NCBI GenBank assembly: GCA_021161135.1
Contig: JAGHBD010000049.1
Location: forward strand, 1-9,434
Source of the DNA: Thermoplasmata archaeon
GTDB lineage: Archaea; Thermoplasmatota; E2; UBA202; JdFR-43
DNA: 9,434 nt
Reading direction: 5' to 3'
The notes beneath the pieces are model-generated. The model was not told the DNA's origin. It searched no databases and worked only from the letters and a program-made list of their open reading frames with translations. The position numbers and the translations under genes were made by a program. Shown here in pieces: positions 1 to 6,666 of the stretch. Numbering within the stretch: position 1 is the first letter of the stretch; each line of letters opens with the position of its first letter.

Positions 1-1238
1 CTGTGATATATTACATCAGGCACTCCTCCCGCTCTTTTTATTGCCTGCTCTATCCCCCATGGTATCGTCGCCCCTTCCTTCCTTTTCACCTCTTCTGGCT
101 CCTCTTCCCTGTCATAAAAGGATACGGAGAATATTTTTTTCGCCCTCACAAGAATTTTTTCATCGAATCTTATATTCATCACTGCCCTAATTGCCCCATC
201 AAACTCCATAACCTTAAGCAAAGCCCTCGCCAAGTGGCGGGAGGCGCCGAACTTCACTTTTCCTGCCATTGCTCTTCTCCCAGCCCTAACAATCCTTCCT
301 TCCACAGCAGCCACATCCTCCTCGCTTTTTAAATACCATTCTGGAAGAGCGTATGCAATGTTCATTCCCACTTCCGGTATATAATCAACTATATCCATCT
401 CAATCAATTGCTGGAGCATTTCTTCAAGCTCCTTATATACTCTCCATCTTTCCGCATCCTTGCCAACCCATGCAGTAGGATTGACGGGGCAGTGCCCATG
501 TCCTACCTTCATGCCATACTCTATTGCCATGGTAATGAATTTTTTTGCTATTTCTGTTGCTTTTACAATATCATAACCTTTTGCCAGATTAGCTGCTATT
601 GCTGCAGAAAAACTACAACCTGTGCCATGAGTGCATCCATCTTTTATCCGCCTGCCTTTGAATTCATAAAATTTTTTTCGGTAATAAAGCAAGTCAGTTG
701 CATCCCGCCCAATATGTCCTCCTTTCACTATCACTGCTCCTGCCCCTAACTTTTCTATTTTTCTTGCTGCTTTTCTTGCATCTTCCCTACTCCTTATTTT
801 TATCCCGCTGAGTCTTTCTGCTTCATGCCTATTGGGTGTTATTACAGTAGCGATGGGAACAATATGTTCAATAAAAGCATCTATTGCATCTTCCTTAAGT
901 AAATAAGCACCACTTTTTGCAATCATTACAGGATCTACAACAACAGGGAAATCATATTTCTGAATAGTTGATGAAACTGCCTTTATTATAGATGAATTGC
1001 TCAGCATGCCTGTTTTTGCAGCATCTACACCTATGTCCTCCGCTACACATTCAATCTGCTTTTTTACCATTTCAGCGGGCAAATCATGGATTCCTTCCAC
1101 ACTTAGGGTATTTTGAGCAGTTACAGACGTGATAGCAACCATTCCATGCACGCCGAAAGCGGCGAATGTTTTTAAATCCGCTTCTATGCCTGCGCCTCCT
1201 CCGCTATCGCTACCAGCTATGGTTAAAGCTTTATTCAT
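1..1238 (-). CDS. thiD: ThiDN: HMP/HMP-P kinase fused to ThiN thiamine-phosphate synthase (3' end outside window)
   Basis: I translated this frame base by base; it is open for 412 codons from ATG 1238 to the left edge. Residues 1 to about 260 are a ThiD kinase (ribokinase fold): [10 protein letters not shown] at 9-18, VVVDPVM at 99-105, TPN at 134-136 and HGTGC at 204-208, with C208 in the place of the ThiD catalytic cysteine. From about residue 285 a ThiN domain follows, with FGASRH at 330-335 and NIRFDE soon after. ThiD phosphorylates HMP and HMP-P to HMP-PP; ThiN, the archaeal alternative to ThiE, condenses HMP-PP with thiazole phosphate to thiamine phosphate. The last residues visible (GGVPDVIYH) are typical of the ThiN C-terminal part, so I expect only a few tens of residues to be missing. 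The start overlaps the thiC stop by 8 bases, and a Shine-Dalgarno sequence lies just upstream, so the two genes are probably co-translated. Confidence 0.95.
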   Translation of the reverse strand, partial: MNKALTIAGSDSGGGAGIEADLKTFAAFGVHGMVAITSVTAQNTLSVEGIHDLPAEMVKKQIECVAEDIGVDAAKTGMLSNSSIIKAVSSTIQKYDFPVVVDPVMIAKSGAYLLKEDAIDAFIEHIVPIATVITPNRHEAERLSGIKIRSREDARKAARKIEKLGAGAVIVKGGHIGRDATDLLYYRKKFYEFKGRRIKDGCTHGTGCSFSAAIAANLAKGYDIVKATEIAKKFITMAIEYGMKVGHGHCPVNPTAWVGKDAERWRVYKELEEMLQQLIEMDIVDYIPEVGMNIAYALPEWYLKSEEDVAAVEGRIVRAGRRAMAGKVKFGASRHLARALLKVMEFDGAIRAVMNIRFDEKILVRAKKIFSVSFYDREEEPEEVKRKEGATIPWGIEQAIKRAGGVPDVIYH

Positions 1239-2520
1239 TTTTATCACCATCCAGATATTTTTCTACAATTTTAATTGCACAAAACTTTCCACACATTGAG
1301 CATGCTTTTAACTCCTCCATGGGTTTTCTTTTCTCCCTGTATTCCCTCGCCTTTTTATCATCGATGCACATGCTAAACATTTTTTCCCAATCAAGATTCT
1401 GCCGAGCAATAGAGAATGCTTTATCTATGTCTGTATCAATACCCCTCGCTATATCCGCAGCATGAGCTGCTATACGAGCAGCTATCACACCTTCTCTCAC
1501 ATCCTCTATACTTGGAAGACTTAAATGCTCTGCTGGCGTTACATAGCACAGGAAATCTGCTCCATAATAGCCGGCTATTGCTCCTCCTATTCCTCCAACA
1601 ATATGGTCATAGCCAGGTGCAATATCAGTGACAAGCGGACCCAAAACGAAATAGGGGGCTTCTTTGGTTACAGTTTTCATTATTCTTATATTCGCTTCTA
1701 TATGGCTGAGTGGCATATGCCCTGGACCTTCAACCATGCTCTGGACACCAGCTTCTCTTGCCCTCTCCACAAGCTCACCAATTATTAGTAATTCCTGAAG
1801 TTTTGCCCTGTCATTGGAATCATGTATGGCTCCTGAGCGCATTCCATCTCCAAGGCTCAATGTTAGTTCATACTCTCTGGCTATTTCAAGCAGATAATCA
1901 AAATTTTTGTAGATGGGATTTTCCATATCATTGTGAATTATCCATGCCATATGTATAGAGCCGCCACGTGATACCATTGGAATGATGCGGTGTTGCCTTT
2001 TAAGTCGCTTTACACTTTCCTTTGTTACGCCAACATGTGCAACTGCAAAATCAACACCCTGCTTAGCATGTTTTTCAAATGCATTGAACATGTCATCCTC
2101 GCTCATATCAACTATCGCTCCATATTTTTTTATTGCCTCAACAGCTGCCTGATATATTGGAACTGTTCCAAATGGCACATTAACTGCATTGACTATTCTC
2201 TTTCTTATTTCATCAAGATTTCCGCCTGTGGATAAATCCATTACTGCGTGCGCCCCCGCCTCCACCGCCACCTTTGCCTTTTCTACCTCTTCATCAATAT
2301 TTGCATACTCACGAGATGTGCCAATGTTTGCATTGACTTTTACCCTGAGTCCTTTTCCTATTCCAACAGGTTTTGGAAGATGAATGGGATTGCAAGGAAT
2401 GATTATTTTGCCAGATGCCACACGCCTTCTAACAACTTCTTCATCTATTTTCTCTGCTTTTGCAACTTCTTTTATTTCTTCTGTTATTATTCCTCTTTTT
2501 GCCTCCTCCATTAAGGTCAT
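1231..2520 (-). CDS. thiC: ThiC, phosphomethylpyrimidine (HMP-P) synthase
   Basis: 429 residues. ThiC is a non-canonical radical-SAM enzyme that rearranges aminoimidazole ribotide to HMP-phosphate, the pyrimidine half of thiamine. Visible family motifs in order are [50 protein letters not shown] and [12 protein letters not shown], then the iron-sulfur cysteines C407, C410 and C414 near the C-terminus. I chose ATG 2520 ([10 protein letters not shown]) because alignment to ThiC proteins starts there. The frame stays open upstream to 2772, but that part is antisense to the DUF996 gene and does not resemble ThiC. There is no SD before 2520, while a TATA-like element lies about 23-26 bases upstream, so the mRNA is probably leaderless. 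ATG 2511 is an alternative start. The cysteine cluster is CX2CX3C, one residue shorter than the CX2CX4C of E. coli-type ThiC. Confidence 0.96.
   Translation of the reverse strand: MTLMEEAKRGIITEEIKEVAKAEKIDEEVVRRRVASGKIIIPCNPIHLPKPVGIGKGLRVKVNANIGTSREYANIDEEVEKAKVAVEAGAHAVMDLSTGGNLDEIRKRIVNAVNVPFGTVPIYQAAVEAIKKYGAIVDMSEDDMFNAFEKHAKQGVDFAVAHVGVTKESVKRLKRQHRIIPMVSRGGSIHMAWIIHNDMENPIYKNFDYLLEIAREYELTLSLGDGMRSGAIHDSNDRAKLQELLIIGELVERAREAGVQSMVEGPGHMPLSHIEANIRIMKTVTKEAPYFVLGPLVTDIAPGYDHIVGGIGGAIAGYYGADFLCYVTPAEHLSLPSIEDVREGVIAARIAAHAADIARGIDTDIDKAFSIARQNLDWEKMFSMCIDDKKAREYREKRKPMEELKACSMCGKFCAIKIVEKYLDGDKNE
1243..1248 (-). promoter_or_regulatory. Shine-Dalgarno site of thiDN
   Basis: The minus strand reads GGTGAT four bases before ATG 1238. 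It is complementary to the anti-SD end of archaeal 16S rRNA and lies inside the last thiC codons. It fixes the thiDN start. In the GGAGGTGAT register its spacing matches the SD sites of the two downstream mevalonate genes. Confidence 0.7.
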
Positions 2521-2537
2521 CGGTGGTATATTTGCCC

Positions 2538-2555
2538 TTATATGAATATTTTTCG
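2538..2555 (-). promoter_or_regulatory. Probable thiC promoter (BRE + TATA)
   Basis: On the minus strand CGAAAAA (2555-2549, BRE-like) is followed by an A/T-rich TATTCATATAA. Its centre is about 23-26 bases before ATG 2520, which fits archaeal leaderless initiation. I see no TPP riboswitch. Confidence 0.5.
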
Positions 2556-2569
2556 CACGTCTTCGTCTT

Positions 2570-2593
2570 CGAAAAAATAGAAAATTAAATATT
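2570..2593 (+). promoter_or_regulatory. Probable promoter of the DUF996 gene
   Basis: CGAAAAAA at 2570-2577 (BRE-like) is followed by AAATTAAATATT at 2582-2593, centred about 26 bases before ATG 2613. No SD precedes that ATG, so the transcript is probably leaderless. The spacing supports ATG 2613, not TTG 2609, as the start. Confidence 0.5.
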
Positions 2594-2612
2594 CTCTCCC
2601 TAATTTTTTTGT

Positions 2613-3184
2613 ATGGCTTTGTCTCAGGCAAAAACATATGGGGGGTTGGGGCAATTCTCTCGCTTGTTGGCATATTTATACCATATGTTGGCATAGTTGC
2701 TGCCTTGGCGGGTGTGATTCTGATACTCATAGCAGTTAAGATAATAGCAGATGAAGCAAATGATAGGAGCATATATTCAAATTATCTGGTTTCTTTTGTG
2801 CTACGCATACTGAGTGTTGTTATAGCTGGAATATCTTTTATTTCTATATTTGGCTTTTCCATTCTCTCTGTAACCAGAGGAGCAAAACACATTGAAGAAA
2901 TTGGCATTAAAGGACTTATAATTGGGCTGATTGTTGCCATAGTCATTTTTTGGATAATATATGTTATAAGTGCAATTTATCTGCGCAGAAGTTATGAAAA
3001 AATAGCAAAATATACAAAGGTGGATCTTTTCAGAACCACAGGAATGCTCTATCTTATAGGGGCAGCCACCCTTATAATAGCAGTTGGAGCAATCATTATA
3101 TTTATAGCGGAAATCCTTGAAATAATTTCGTATTTCTCGCTGCCTGACTCAATGCCAAAGGAAGAGGCTACTGCTCAAATATAG
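2613..3184 (+). CDS. DUF996 family integral membrane protein with an apparent -1 frameshift near its start
   Basis: The body, read from 2645 to the stop at 3182-3184, is a hydrophobic protein with about five membrane segments. It begins VGAILSLVGIFIPYVG and continues with a segment ending VILILIAVKIIADEAND, the pattern of the archaeal DUF996 family. The function of that family is unknown. The expected N-terminus, MALSQAKTYGG, is encoded from ATG 2613 but in another frame, which stops at 2694-2696. The two join cleanly if the GGGGGG run at 2640-2645 had seven Gs, giving about 190 residues. The alternative is a TTG start at 2609 with an unrelated N-terminus (MYGFVSGKNIW). The gene is divergent from thiC and overlaps the transaldolase gene tail to tail by 17 bases. 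I am confident of the family; whether the shift is a sequencing error, a mutation or ribosomal slippage is open. Confidence 0.8.
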
Positions 3185-4031
3185 CCCTGTATTCATCAAC
3201 AACGTCTTCCGTAAATTTACACATACCTTCCATCGTCTTATAATGAGATACCATTTCTTTTATTACTTTAAATGGAATAGTGGCTATATCTACGCCCATC
3301 TCCGCCACCTTTCTCACCTGCATTGCATTTCTGATGCTGGCTGCAATTATTTTGGTTTTGTAATTATAAGCACGATAAATTTTTATTATGCTCTCAACAA
3401 GTTCAACACCATCATATATGCCCTCGTCACTCAAACTTATCCAGGATGCTTCATCATATGAATTTTTTTGCTCTCTTCTTTTCTCCTCTATGCTTCGGAG
3501 TAGTTTTCCGTCAAAAATGTCCCACTTGTCAAATTTCATTCCCAACCTTTCCCTTATATAGTCATCCACCCTACCAAGAAACGGACTTACATAACTCGCC
3601 CCCGCTTTCGCTGCCAGCAATGCCTGACAGGGTGTCATTACAAGAGTTGCGTTGGTTGGGATTCCTTTTTCGCTGAGTTCTTTAATTGCTTTTACACCTT
3701 CAAAAAGCTCTTCGCCTTCGTTCATTGCAGTGCTTATCGGGATTTTTATCACAACATTGTTATTTATGTGATTAAATTTTTCATAGAGTATCGTTGCTTC
3801 TCTCACCATATCATCACTTTTTATTCCCTTAACCTCCAAGCTTACTGGCCCATCTACAGCCCTGCATATCTCTCCTATATATTCTTCCATGCTCATTTCC
3901 ATTCCTTTATCTTTCAATTTTTCGACAGCTTTCTTTATAAGCGAGGGATTTGTTGTAACTCCATCCACAATGCCCCACGATTTTGCCTCTTTTATTTCTT
4001 CCAAATCAGCTGTATCCACAAATATCTGCAT
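3168..4031 (-). CDS. tal: Transaldolase, TalC-type, with a large internal insertion
   Basis: 287 residues, class I aldolase (TIM barrel) of the short transaldolase / fructose-6-phosphate aldolase family. It would transfer a dihydroxyacetone unit between sugar phosphates in non-oxidative pentose-phosphate metabolism. Motifs are FVDTADLEEI at the N-terminus, TTNPS at 26-30, SLEV at 64-67, K96 in VIKIP (the Schiff-base lysine), TNATLV at 126-131 and AASIRN at 230-235. The segment YVSPFLGR (147-154) has Phe151 where fructose-6-phosphate aldolases have Tyr, which favours transaldolase. Family members are usually about 215-220 residues. The excess is a roughly 45-residue charged insertion at about 158-205, between GRVDD and the helix GVELVESII, plus a short one near 101-110. 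The start at ATG 4031 fits the family N-terminus exactly. No SD is present, and A/T-rich DNA about 25 bases upstream suggests a leaderless mRNA. Confidence 0.9.
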   Translation of the reverse strand: MQIFVDTADLEEIKEAKSWGIVDGVTTNPSLIKKAVEKLKDKGMEMSMEEYIGEICRAVDGPVSLEVKGIKSDDMVREATILYEKFNHINNNVVIKIPISTAMNEGEELFEGVKAIKELSEKGIPTNATLVMTPCQALLAAKAGASYVSPFLGRVDDYIRERLGMKFDKWDIFDGKLLRSIEEKRREQKNSYDEASWISLSDEGIYDGVELVESIIKIYRAYNYKTKIIAASIRNAMQVRKVAEMGVDIATIPFKVIKEMVSHYKTMEGMCKFTEDVVDEYRAIFEQ

Positions 4032-4045
4032 AGGTTGGAAATGAA

Positions 4046-4060
4046 TTTAAAAATAAATAT
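4046..4060. promoter_or_regulatory. Shared A/T-rich element between divergent tal and isomerase genes
   Basis: Only 51 bases separate the two divergent ATGs (4031 and 4083). The run TTTAAAAATAAATAT is the main TATA-like sequence, and its right part, centred near 4056, lies about 25 bases from one ATG and 27 from the other. A single element, or two overlapping ones, may direct leaderless transcription both ways. A second candidate, TTTTTTATAT at 4075-4084, would suit the later isomerase start at 4104. Confidence 0.45.
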
Positions 4061-4082
4061 TTTGTGAGAAGAAATTTTTTAT

Positions 4083-5048
4083 ATGCTCCTCCCCTTAAAT
4101 TACATGCTCGATATCGTAAAAAAATTTCCAGAACAGGTAGAAGAAGCATTGAAAATGGAAATTGATTTTTCTGCAGGAGAAATAAAAAGTATAGCTATCG
4201 CAGGTATGGGGGGCTCTGCTATATCGGGTGATATTCTGAAGCATTTTTCAACCCTACCCTTTTTTGTTATAAGAGGCTATAACCCTCCTCCGTTTCTTAA
4301 TCACAAGACTCTTTTCATTGCCATCAGTTATAGTGGCAATACAGAGGAAACCATTTCATGCTATGAAAAAGTTAAAAATAAATGCGAAACATTTGCCATA
4401 ACATCCGGCGGAAAACTGGCAGAGATGGAGGAAAACAAGCTTATTATACCCTCTGGCATGCAGCCAAGGGCGGCGATAGCATATCTTCTTTTTCCTCTTG
4501 CCAGATATCTTTCAGAAAATGACTTTCTCAAAGGAATAGATTTTGATGAAACACTGTATGTGCTGAAAAGCAACACAACGCAGTTGCAGGAAATAGCGAA
4601 AAAAGTGGCGGATAGTATAGAAGGCATTCCTATAATATATGGCTATGGAGTCATGGGAAGTATAGCCAAAAGATGGAGGCAGCAGTTCAATGAAAATGCA
4701 AAAATGCCCTCATTTGATTTTTCTCTGCCAGAGTGTAATCATAATGAGCTGGAAGCATGGGAAAGCAATGAAAATAAATTTACCTGCATATTTCTCCGTA
4801 GTAAAGGCGAGGATGAAAGAATAAAGGCGAGATTTGAATATATGAAGGAAATTTACAGTGAAAAGGCAAAAGTTATAGAAGTTTTTTCAGTTGGCTCAAA
4901 TATATTTTCGCAAGCTATTTCATTGCTCCATATTGGAGATCTTGCAAGCGTGTACATGGCTCAAGCTCGCAACATTGACGCTGAGCCCGTTAAACTCATA
5001 ACAGGGCTCAAAAAATATCTTTCTCAGCACTCAAGATCCTCATCATAG
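4083..5048 (+). CDS. pgi: Bifunctional phosphoglucose/phosphomannose isomerase
   Basis: 321 residues, SIS-domain sugar isomerase of the archaeal PGI/PMI type. It interconverts glucose-6-P or mannose-6-P with fructose-6-P, linking glycolysis/gluconeogenesis with mannose-based glycan synthesis. Motifs are GMGGSA at 41-46, SYSGNTEE at 82-89, and QFNENAKMPSFDF followed by LPECNHNELEAWE. E204 and H220 match the catalytic Glu and His of the family, and the C-terminal part fits the bact-PGI_C domain. The start is uncertain: ATG 4083 (MLLPLNYMLDIV) or ATG 4104 (MLDIVKKFPEQ); neither has an SD and each has a TATA-like stretch at a suitable distance. The last eight residues, SQHSRSSS, extend past the usual family end and are translated from the complement of the C/D sRNA gene. 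Confidence 0.93.
   Translation: MLLPLNYMLDIVKKFPEQVEEALKMEIDFSAGEIKSIAIAGMGGSAISGDILKHFSTLPFFVIRGYNPPPFLNHKTLFIAISYSGNTEETISCYEKVKNKCETFAITSGGKLAEMEENKLIIPSGMQPRAAIAYLLFPLARYLSENDFLKGIDFDETLYVLKSNTTQLQEIAKKVADSIEGIPIIYGYGVMGSIAKRWRQQFNENAKMPSFDFSLPECNHNELEAWESNENKFTCIFLRSKGEDERIKARFEYMKEIYSEKAKVIEVFSVGSNIFSQAISLLHIGDLASVYMAQARNIDAEPVKLITGLKKYLSQHSRSSS
5010..5015 (-). terminator. Oligo-U terminator of the C/D sRNA
   Basis: The minus strand has six Ts directly after the expected 3' end of the sRNA, eight bases past the D box. Archaeal RNA polymerase commonly terminates at such U tracts. Confidence 0.45.
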
Positions 5049-5079
5049 GGCATTCCCTCAGAAAGGGTTCGCTCATCAC
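5016..5079 (-). ncRNA. Box C/D sRNA guiding 2'-O-methylation
   Basis: Read on the minus strand, all four boxes occur in order: C box GTGATGA (5079-5073), an 11-base guide, D' box CTGA (5061-5058), an 11-base spacer, C' box ATGATGA (5046-5040), a 12-base guide, D box CTGA (5027-5024). Each box matches consensus (RUGAUGA, CUGA), and the guide lengths are those of archaeal C/D RNAs, which assemble with L7Ae, Nop5 and fibrillarin. A TATA-like box lies about 25 bases upstream of the C box and an oligo-U tract follows. The flanks can form a weak U/A-rich terminal stem. By the fifth-nucleotide rule the D guide GGATCTTGAGTG fits C34 of tRNA-Leu(CAA). The D' guide GCGAACCCTTT has no target I can name. 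The RNA is antisense to the last codons of the isomerase gene. The exact ends are estimates. Confidence 0.85.
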
Positions 5080-5099
5080 TAAAAAAATAGTGGAGGAGC

Positions 5100-5108
5100 A
5101 TATTTAAA
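5100..5108 (-). promoter_or_regulatory. TATA box of the C/D sRNA
   Basis: The minus strand reads TTTAAATAT, centred about 25 bases before the C box. That would start transcription at or just before the sRNA and gives it a promoter of its own. Confidence 0.55.
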
Positions 5109-5115
5109 GTTTGGG

Positions 5116-5128
5116 TTATTTTGTTTTT
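5116..5128 (+). terminator. Possible U-rich terminator of the isomerase gene
   Basis: The run TTATTTTGTTTTT lies about 70 bases past the isomerase stop and has no strong hairpin. It is the only T-rich tract of its kind before the transporter promoter. Confidence 0.35.
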
Positions 5129-5268
5129 GTAAGTGCTTTTCAGGAATCTCTAAATCTGAATAGAATCTTATTTTCATTTTGGAGGATGACAAAAACAGCC
5201 AAAAGATAGGCAGAATCAATACTACTTCCTCTCCATTTTCTTTATCACCTGCGGATACTGTAATTTCC

Positions 5269-5282
5269 AAAATATTTTTATT
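5269..5282 (+). promoter_or_regulatory. Promoter of the transporter gene
   Basis: AAAATATTTTTATT has its centre about 27-29 bases before ATG 5305, as expected for a leaderless archaeal mRNA. It argues for that ATG and against an in-frame TTG start at 5179. Nothing else convincing is seen from 5130 to 5268. Confidence 0.5.
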
Positions 5283-5304
5283 CCAGCAAACTCTTTTCTT
5301 CAGA

Positions 5305-6666
5305 ATGAAGAAATATTTGATTACTCTCATATCTCTTTTAATTGTCATCGCCTCGCTTTTCCTGCCTCCGCCGCCAGGGTTGAGCAGAGATGGATTTATA
5401 ATGATTGCAATACTTTTGATGGCGGTAATTTTGTGGCTCACTGAAGCTATACCTCTTGCAGCAACTGGCCTTCTTATACTTGCTCTTCAGCCTCTCCTCG
5501 GCATTGCCTCAGCCCAAGAAGTTTTTAGCAGTTTTGGTAATCGAGCAGTGTTTTTCATTCTAGCTTCCTTCATGCTCATGGCTGCTGTGGAAAAACATGC
5601 GTTGCATAAAAAAATGGCTGCACATTTTCTGCGCATTTTCGGCTCCTCCCCAAAAATGTTCATAATAGGCGTGGCATTGACAGGCTGCCTTTTCTCTTTT
5701 TTCATGCAGGCTCATGGAGTGGCTGCAATGCTTCTTCCTTTGTGTCTGCAAATACTCATTATAACAAAAGTGGTTCCGAAAGAAAGCAACTTTGGCATCG
5801 CAACTATGCTATCGCTTGCTTATGGAACAGGCATAGGAAGCTGGGGAACGCTGCTTGGAGGAGCAAGAAATCCATTAACCATAGCATTTCTTGATGAAAT
5901 TGGCTACAGCATATCTTTTCTTGACTGGATAAAAATTTGCATGCCCATTGTTTTTTTAACTCTCCCCCTCGTAATATTCATAATACTTCGCCTCTATCCC
6001 CCAGAAGTTGAGGATATCGAAAAGGCTGTAAAGGAAGCGGAACAGAGTATAAGCAGAGGAATGACAGAGGAAGAGAAAGGAGTGCTTACAATATTTGCAG
6101 TAACTGTGCTTCTCTGGATTTTCTTTTCTGATGCAATAGGTGTCGCAGTCATAGCTCTGCTTGCTGTCTCATCCCTCTTTATATTTCACCTCATAGAATG
6201 GGAAGATGTCGAAAAAAGAGTACAGTGGGGGATAATTCTCGTGTATGGCGGAGCAATAACAATGGGAATAAATCTCGCCGATACAGGCGCCGCCAGATGG
6301 CTCGCTGATGGCATCCTGAATATATATCCGAATAAATATGCCATCCTCCTCTTCATAATGCTTCTCACCTTTCTCCTTACAAATTTAATGAGTAATACAG
6401 CCGCTGTAGCAACAATGCTCCCTATCTCTTTAAGCGCTGCCCTCAAAGCGGGTATTTCGCCAGTGATAGCGGCGATGGCTACAGCAACGGCAGGCGGCGT
6501 CGCTTTTATGTTTGTTGTTGCCACACCTGCAATGGCTATCGCATACTCATCTGGCTATCTAAAACAGCATCACATATTCAAAGCTGGATTAATAGCTGGG
6601 ATGGTATCGATAGCAATCATATTTTTTATGGCGATATTTTACTGGGAGAGAGTGCTACATTTATGA
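5305..6666 (+). CDS. DASS/SLC13-family anion transporter (membrane permease)
   Basis: 453 residues with about a dozen hydrophobic segments in two related halves, the layout of divalent-anion:sodium symporters and related ion transporters. LTEAIP at 45-50 is the family's N-terminal signature. The second half has the classic loop MSNTAAVATMLPI (SNT at 363-365). In the first half the matching loop is MQAHGVAAMLLPL, with QAH in the SNT position, and the following tip is GSWGTLLGGARNP (179-190). The second tip is VATPAMAIAYSSG (405-417). A charged cytoplasmic loop spans about 232-258. It probably carries a carboxylate or inorganic anion; the substrate and coupling ion cannot be read from the sequence. 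I start it at ATG 5305, where the first membrane segment begins. The upstream open frame from TTG 5179 adds 42 non-hydrophobic residues unlike the family. Its stop overlaps the DUF35 gene tail to tail by 6 bases. Confidence 0.88.
   Translation: MKKYLITLISLLIVIASLFLPPPPGLSRDGFIMIAILLMAVILWLTEAIPLAATGLLILALQPLLGIASAQEVFSSFGNRAVFFILASFMLMAAVEKHALHKKMAAHFLRIFGSSPKMFIIGVALTGCLFSFFMQAHGVAAMLLPLCLQILIITKVVPKESNFGIATMLSLAYGTGIGSWGTLLGGARNPLTIAFLDEIGYSISFLDWIKICMPIVFLTLPLVIFIILRLYPPEVEDIEKAVKEAEQSISRGMTEEEKGVLTIFAVTVLLWIFFSDAIGVAVIALLAVSSLFIFHLIEWEDVEKRVQWGIILVYGGAITMGINLADTGAARWLADGILNIYPNKYAILLFIMLLTFLLTNLMSNTAAVATMLPISLSAALKAGISPVIAAMATATAGGVAFMFVVATPAMAIAYSSGYLKQHHIFKAGLIAGMVSIAIIFFMAIFYWERVLHL

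Noticed and set aside
3..749. Two plus-strand open frames opposite thiDN
   Set aside because: Low-complexity, Cys/Ser/Pro-rich translations in the antisense register of a clear ThiD-ThiN protein.
2622..2627. CTGAGA on the minus strand upstream of thiC, as in a TPP riboswitch
   Set aside because: None of the other conserved aptamer segments or paired helices accompany it, and it falls within the first DUF996 codons.
2521..2772. 84-residue N-terminal extension of ThiC
   Set aside because: The extra residues are antisense to the DUF996 gene, unlike any ThiC, and the family N-terminus begins at ATG 2520.
3451..3457. C-box-like ATGATGA on the minus strand inside tal
   Set aside because: No D or D' box downstream.
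3811..3817. C-box-like GTGATGA on the minus strand inside tal
   Set aside because: No CTGA follows at guide distance.
5077..5092. CACTA-A6-TAGTG inverted repeat as a hairpin terminator of the isomerase gene
   Set aside because: A five-base stem with an A6 loop is weak, and the left arm is explained by the C box of the sRNA; the U-rich tract at 5116-5128 is a better terminator candidate.
5179..5304. 42-residue TTG-initiated extension of the transporter
   Set aside because: Not hydrophobic and not family-like, and a well-spaced TATA element lies inside it, before ATG 5305.
5079..5441. 120-residue open frame on the minus strand
   Set aside because: Mostly antisense to the transporter's first helix region, no recognisable domain, and it crosses the transporter and sRNA promoters.
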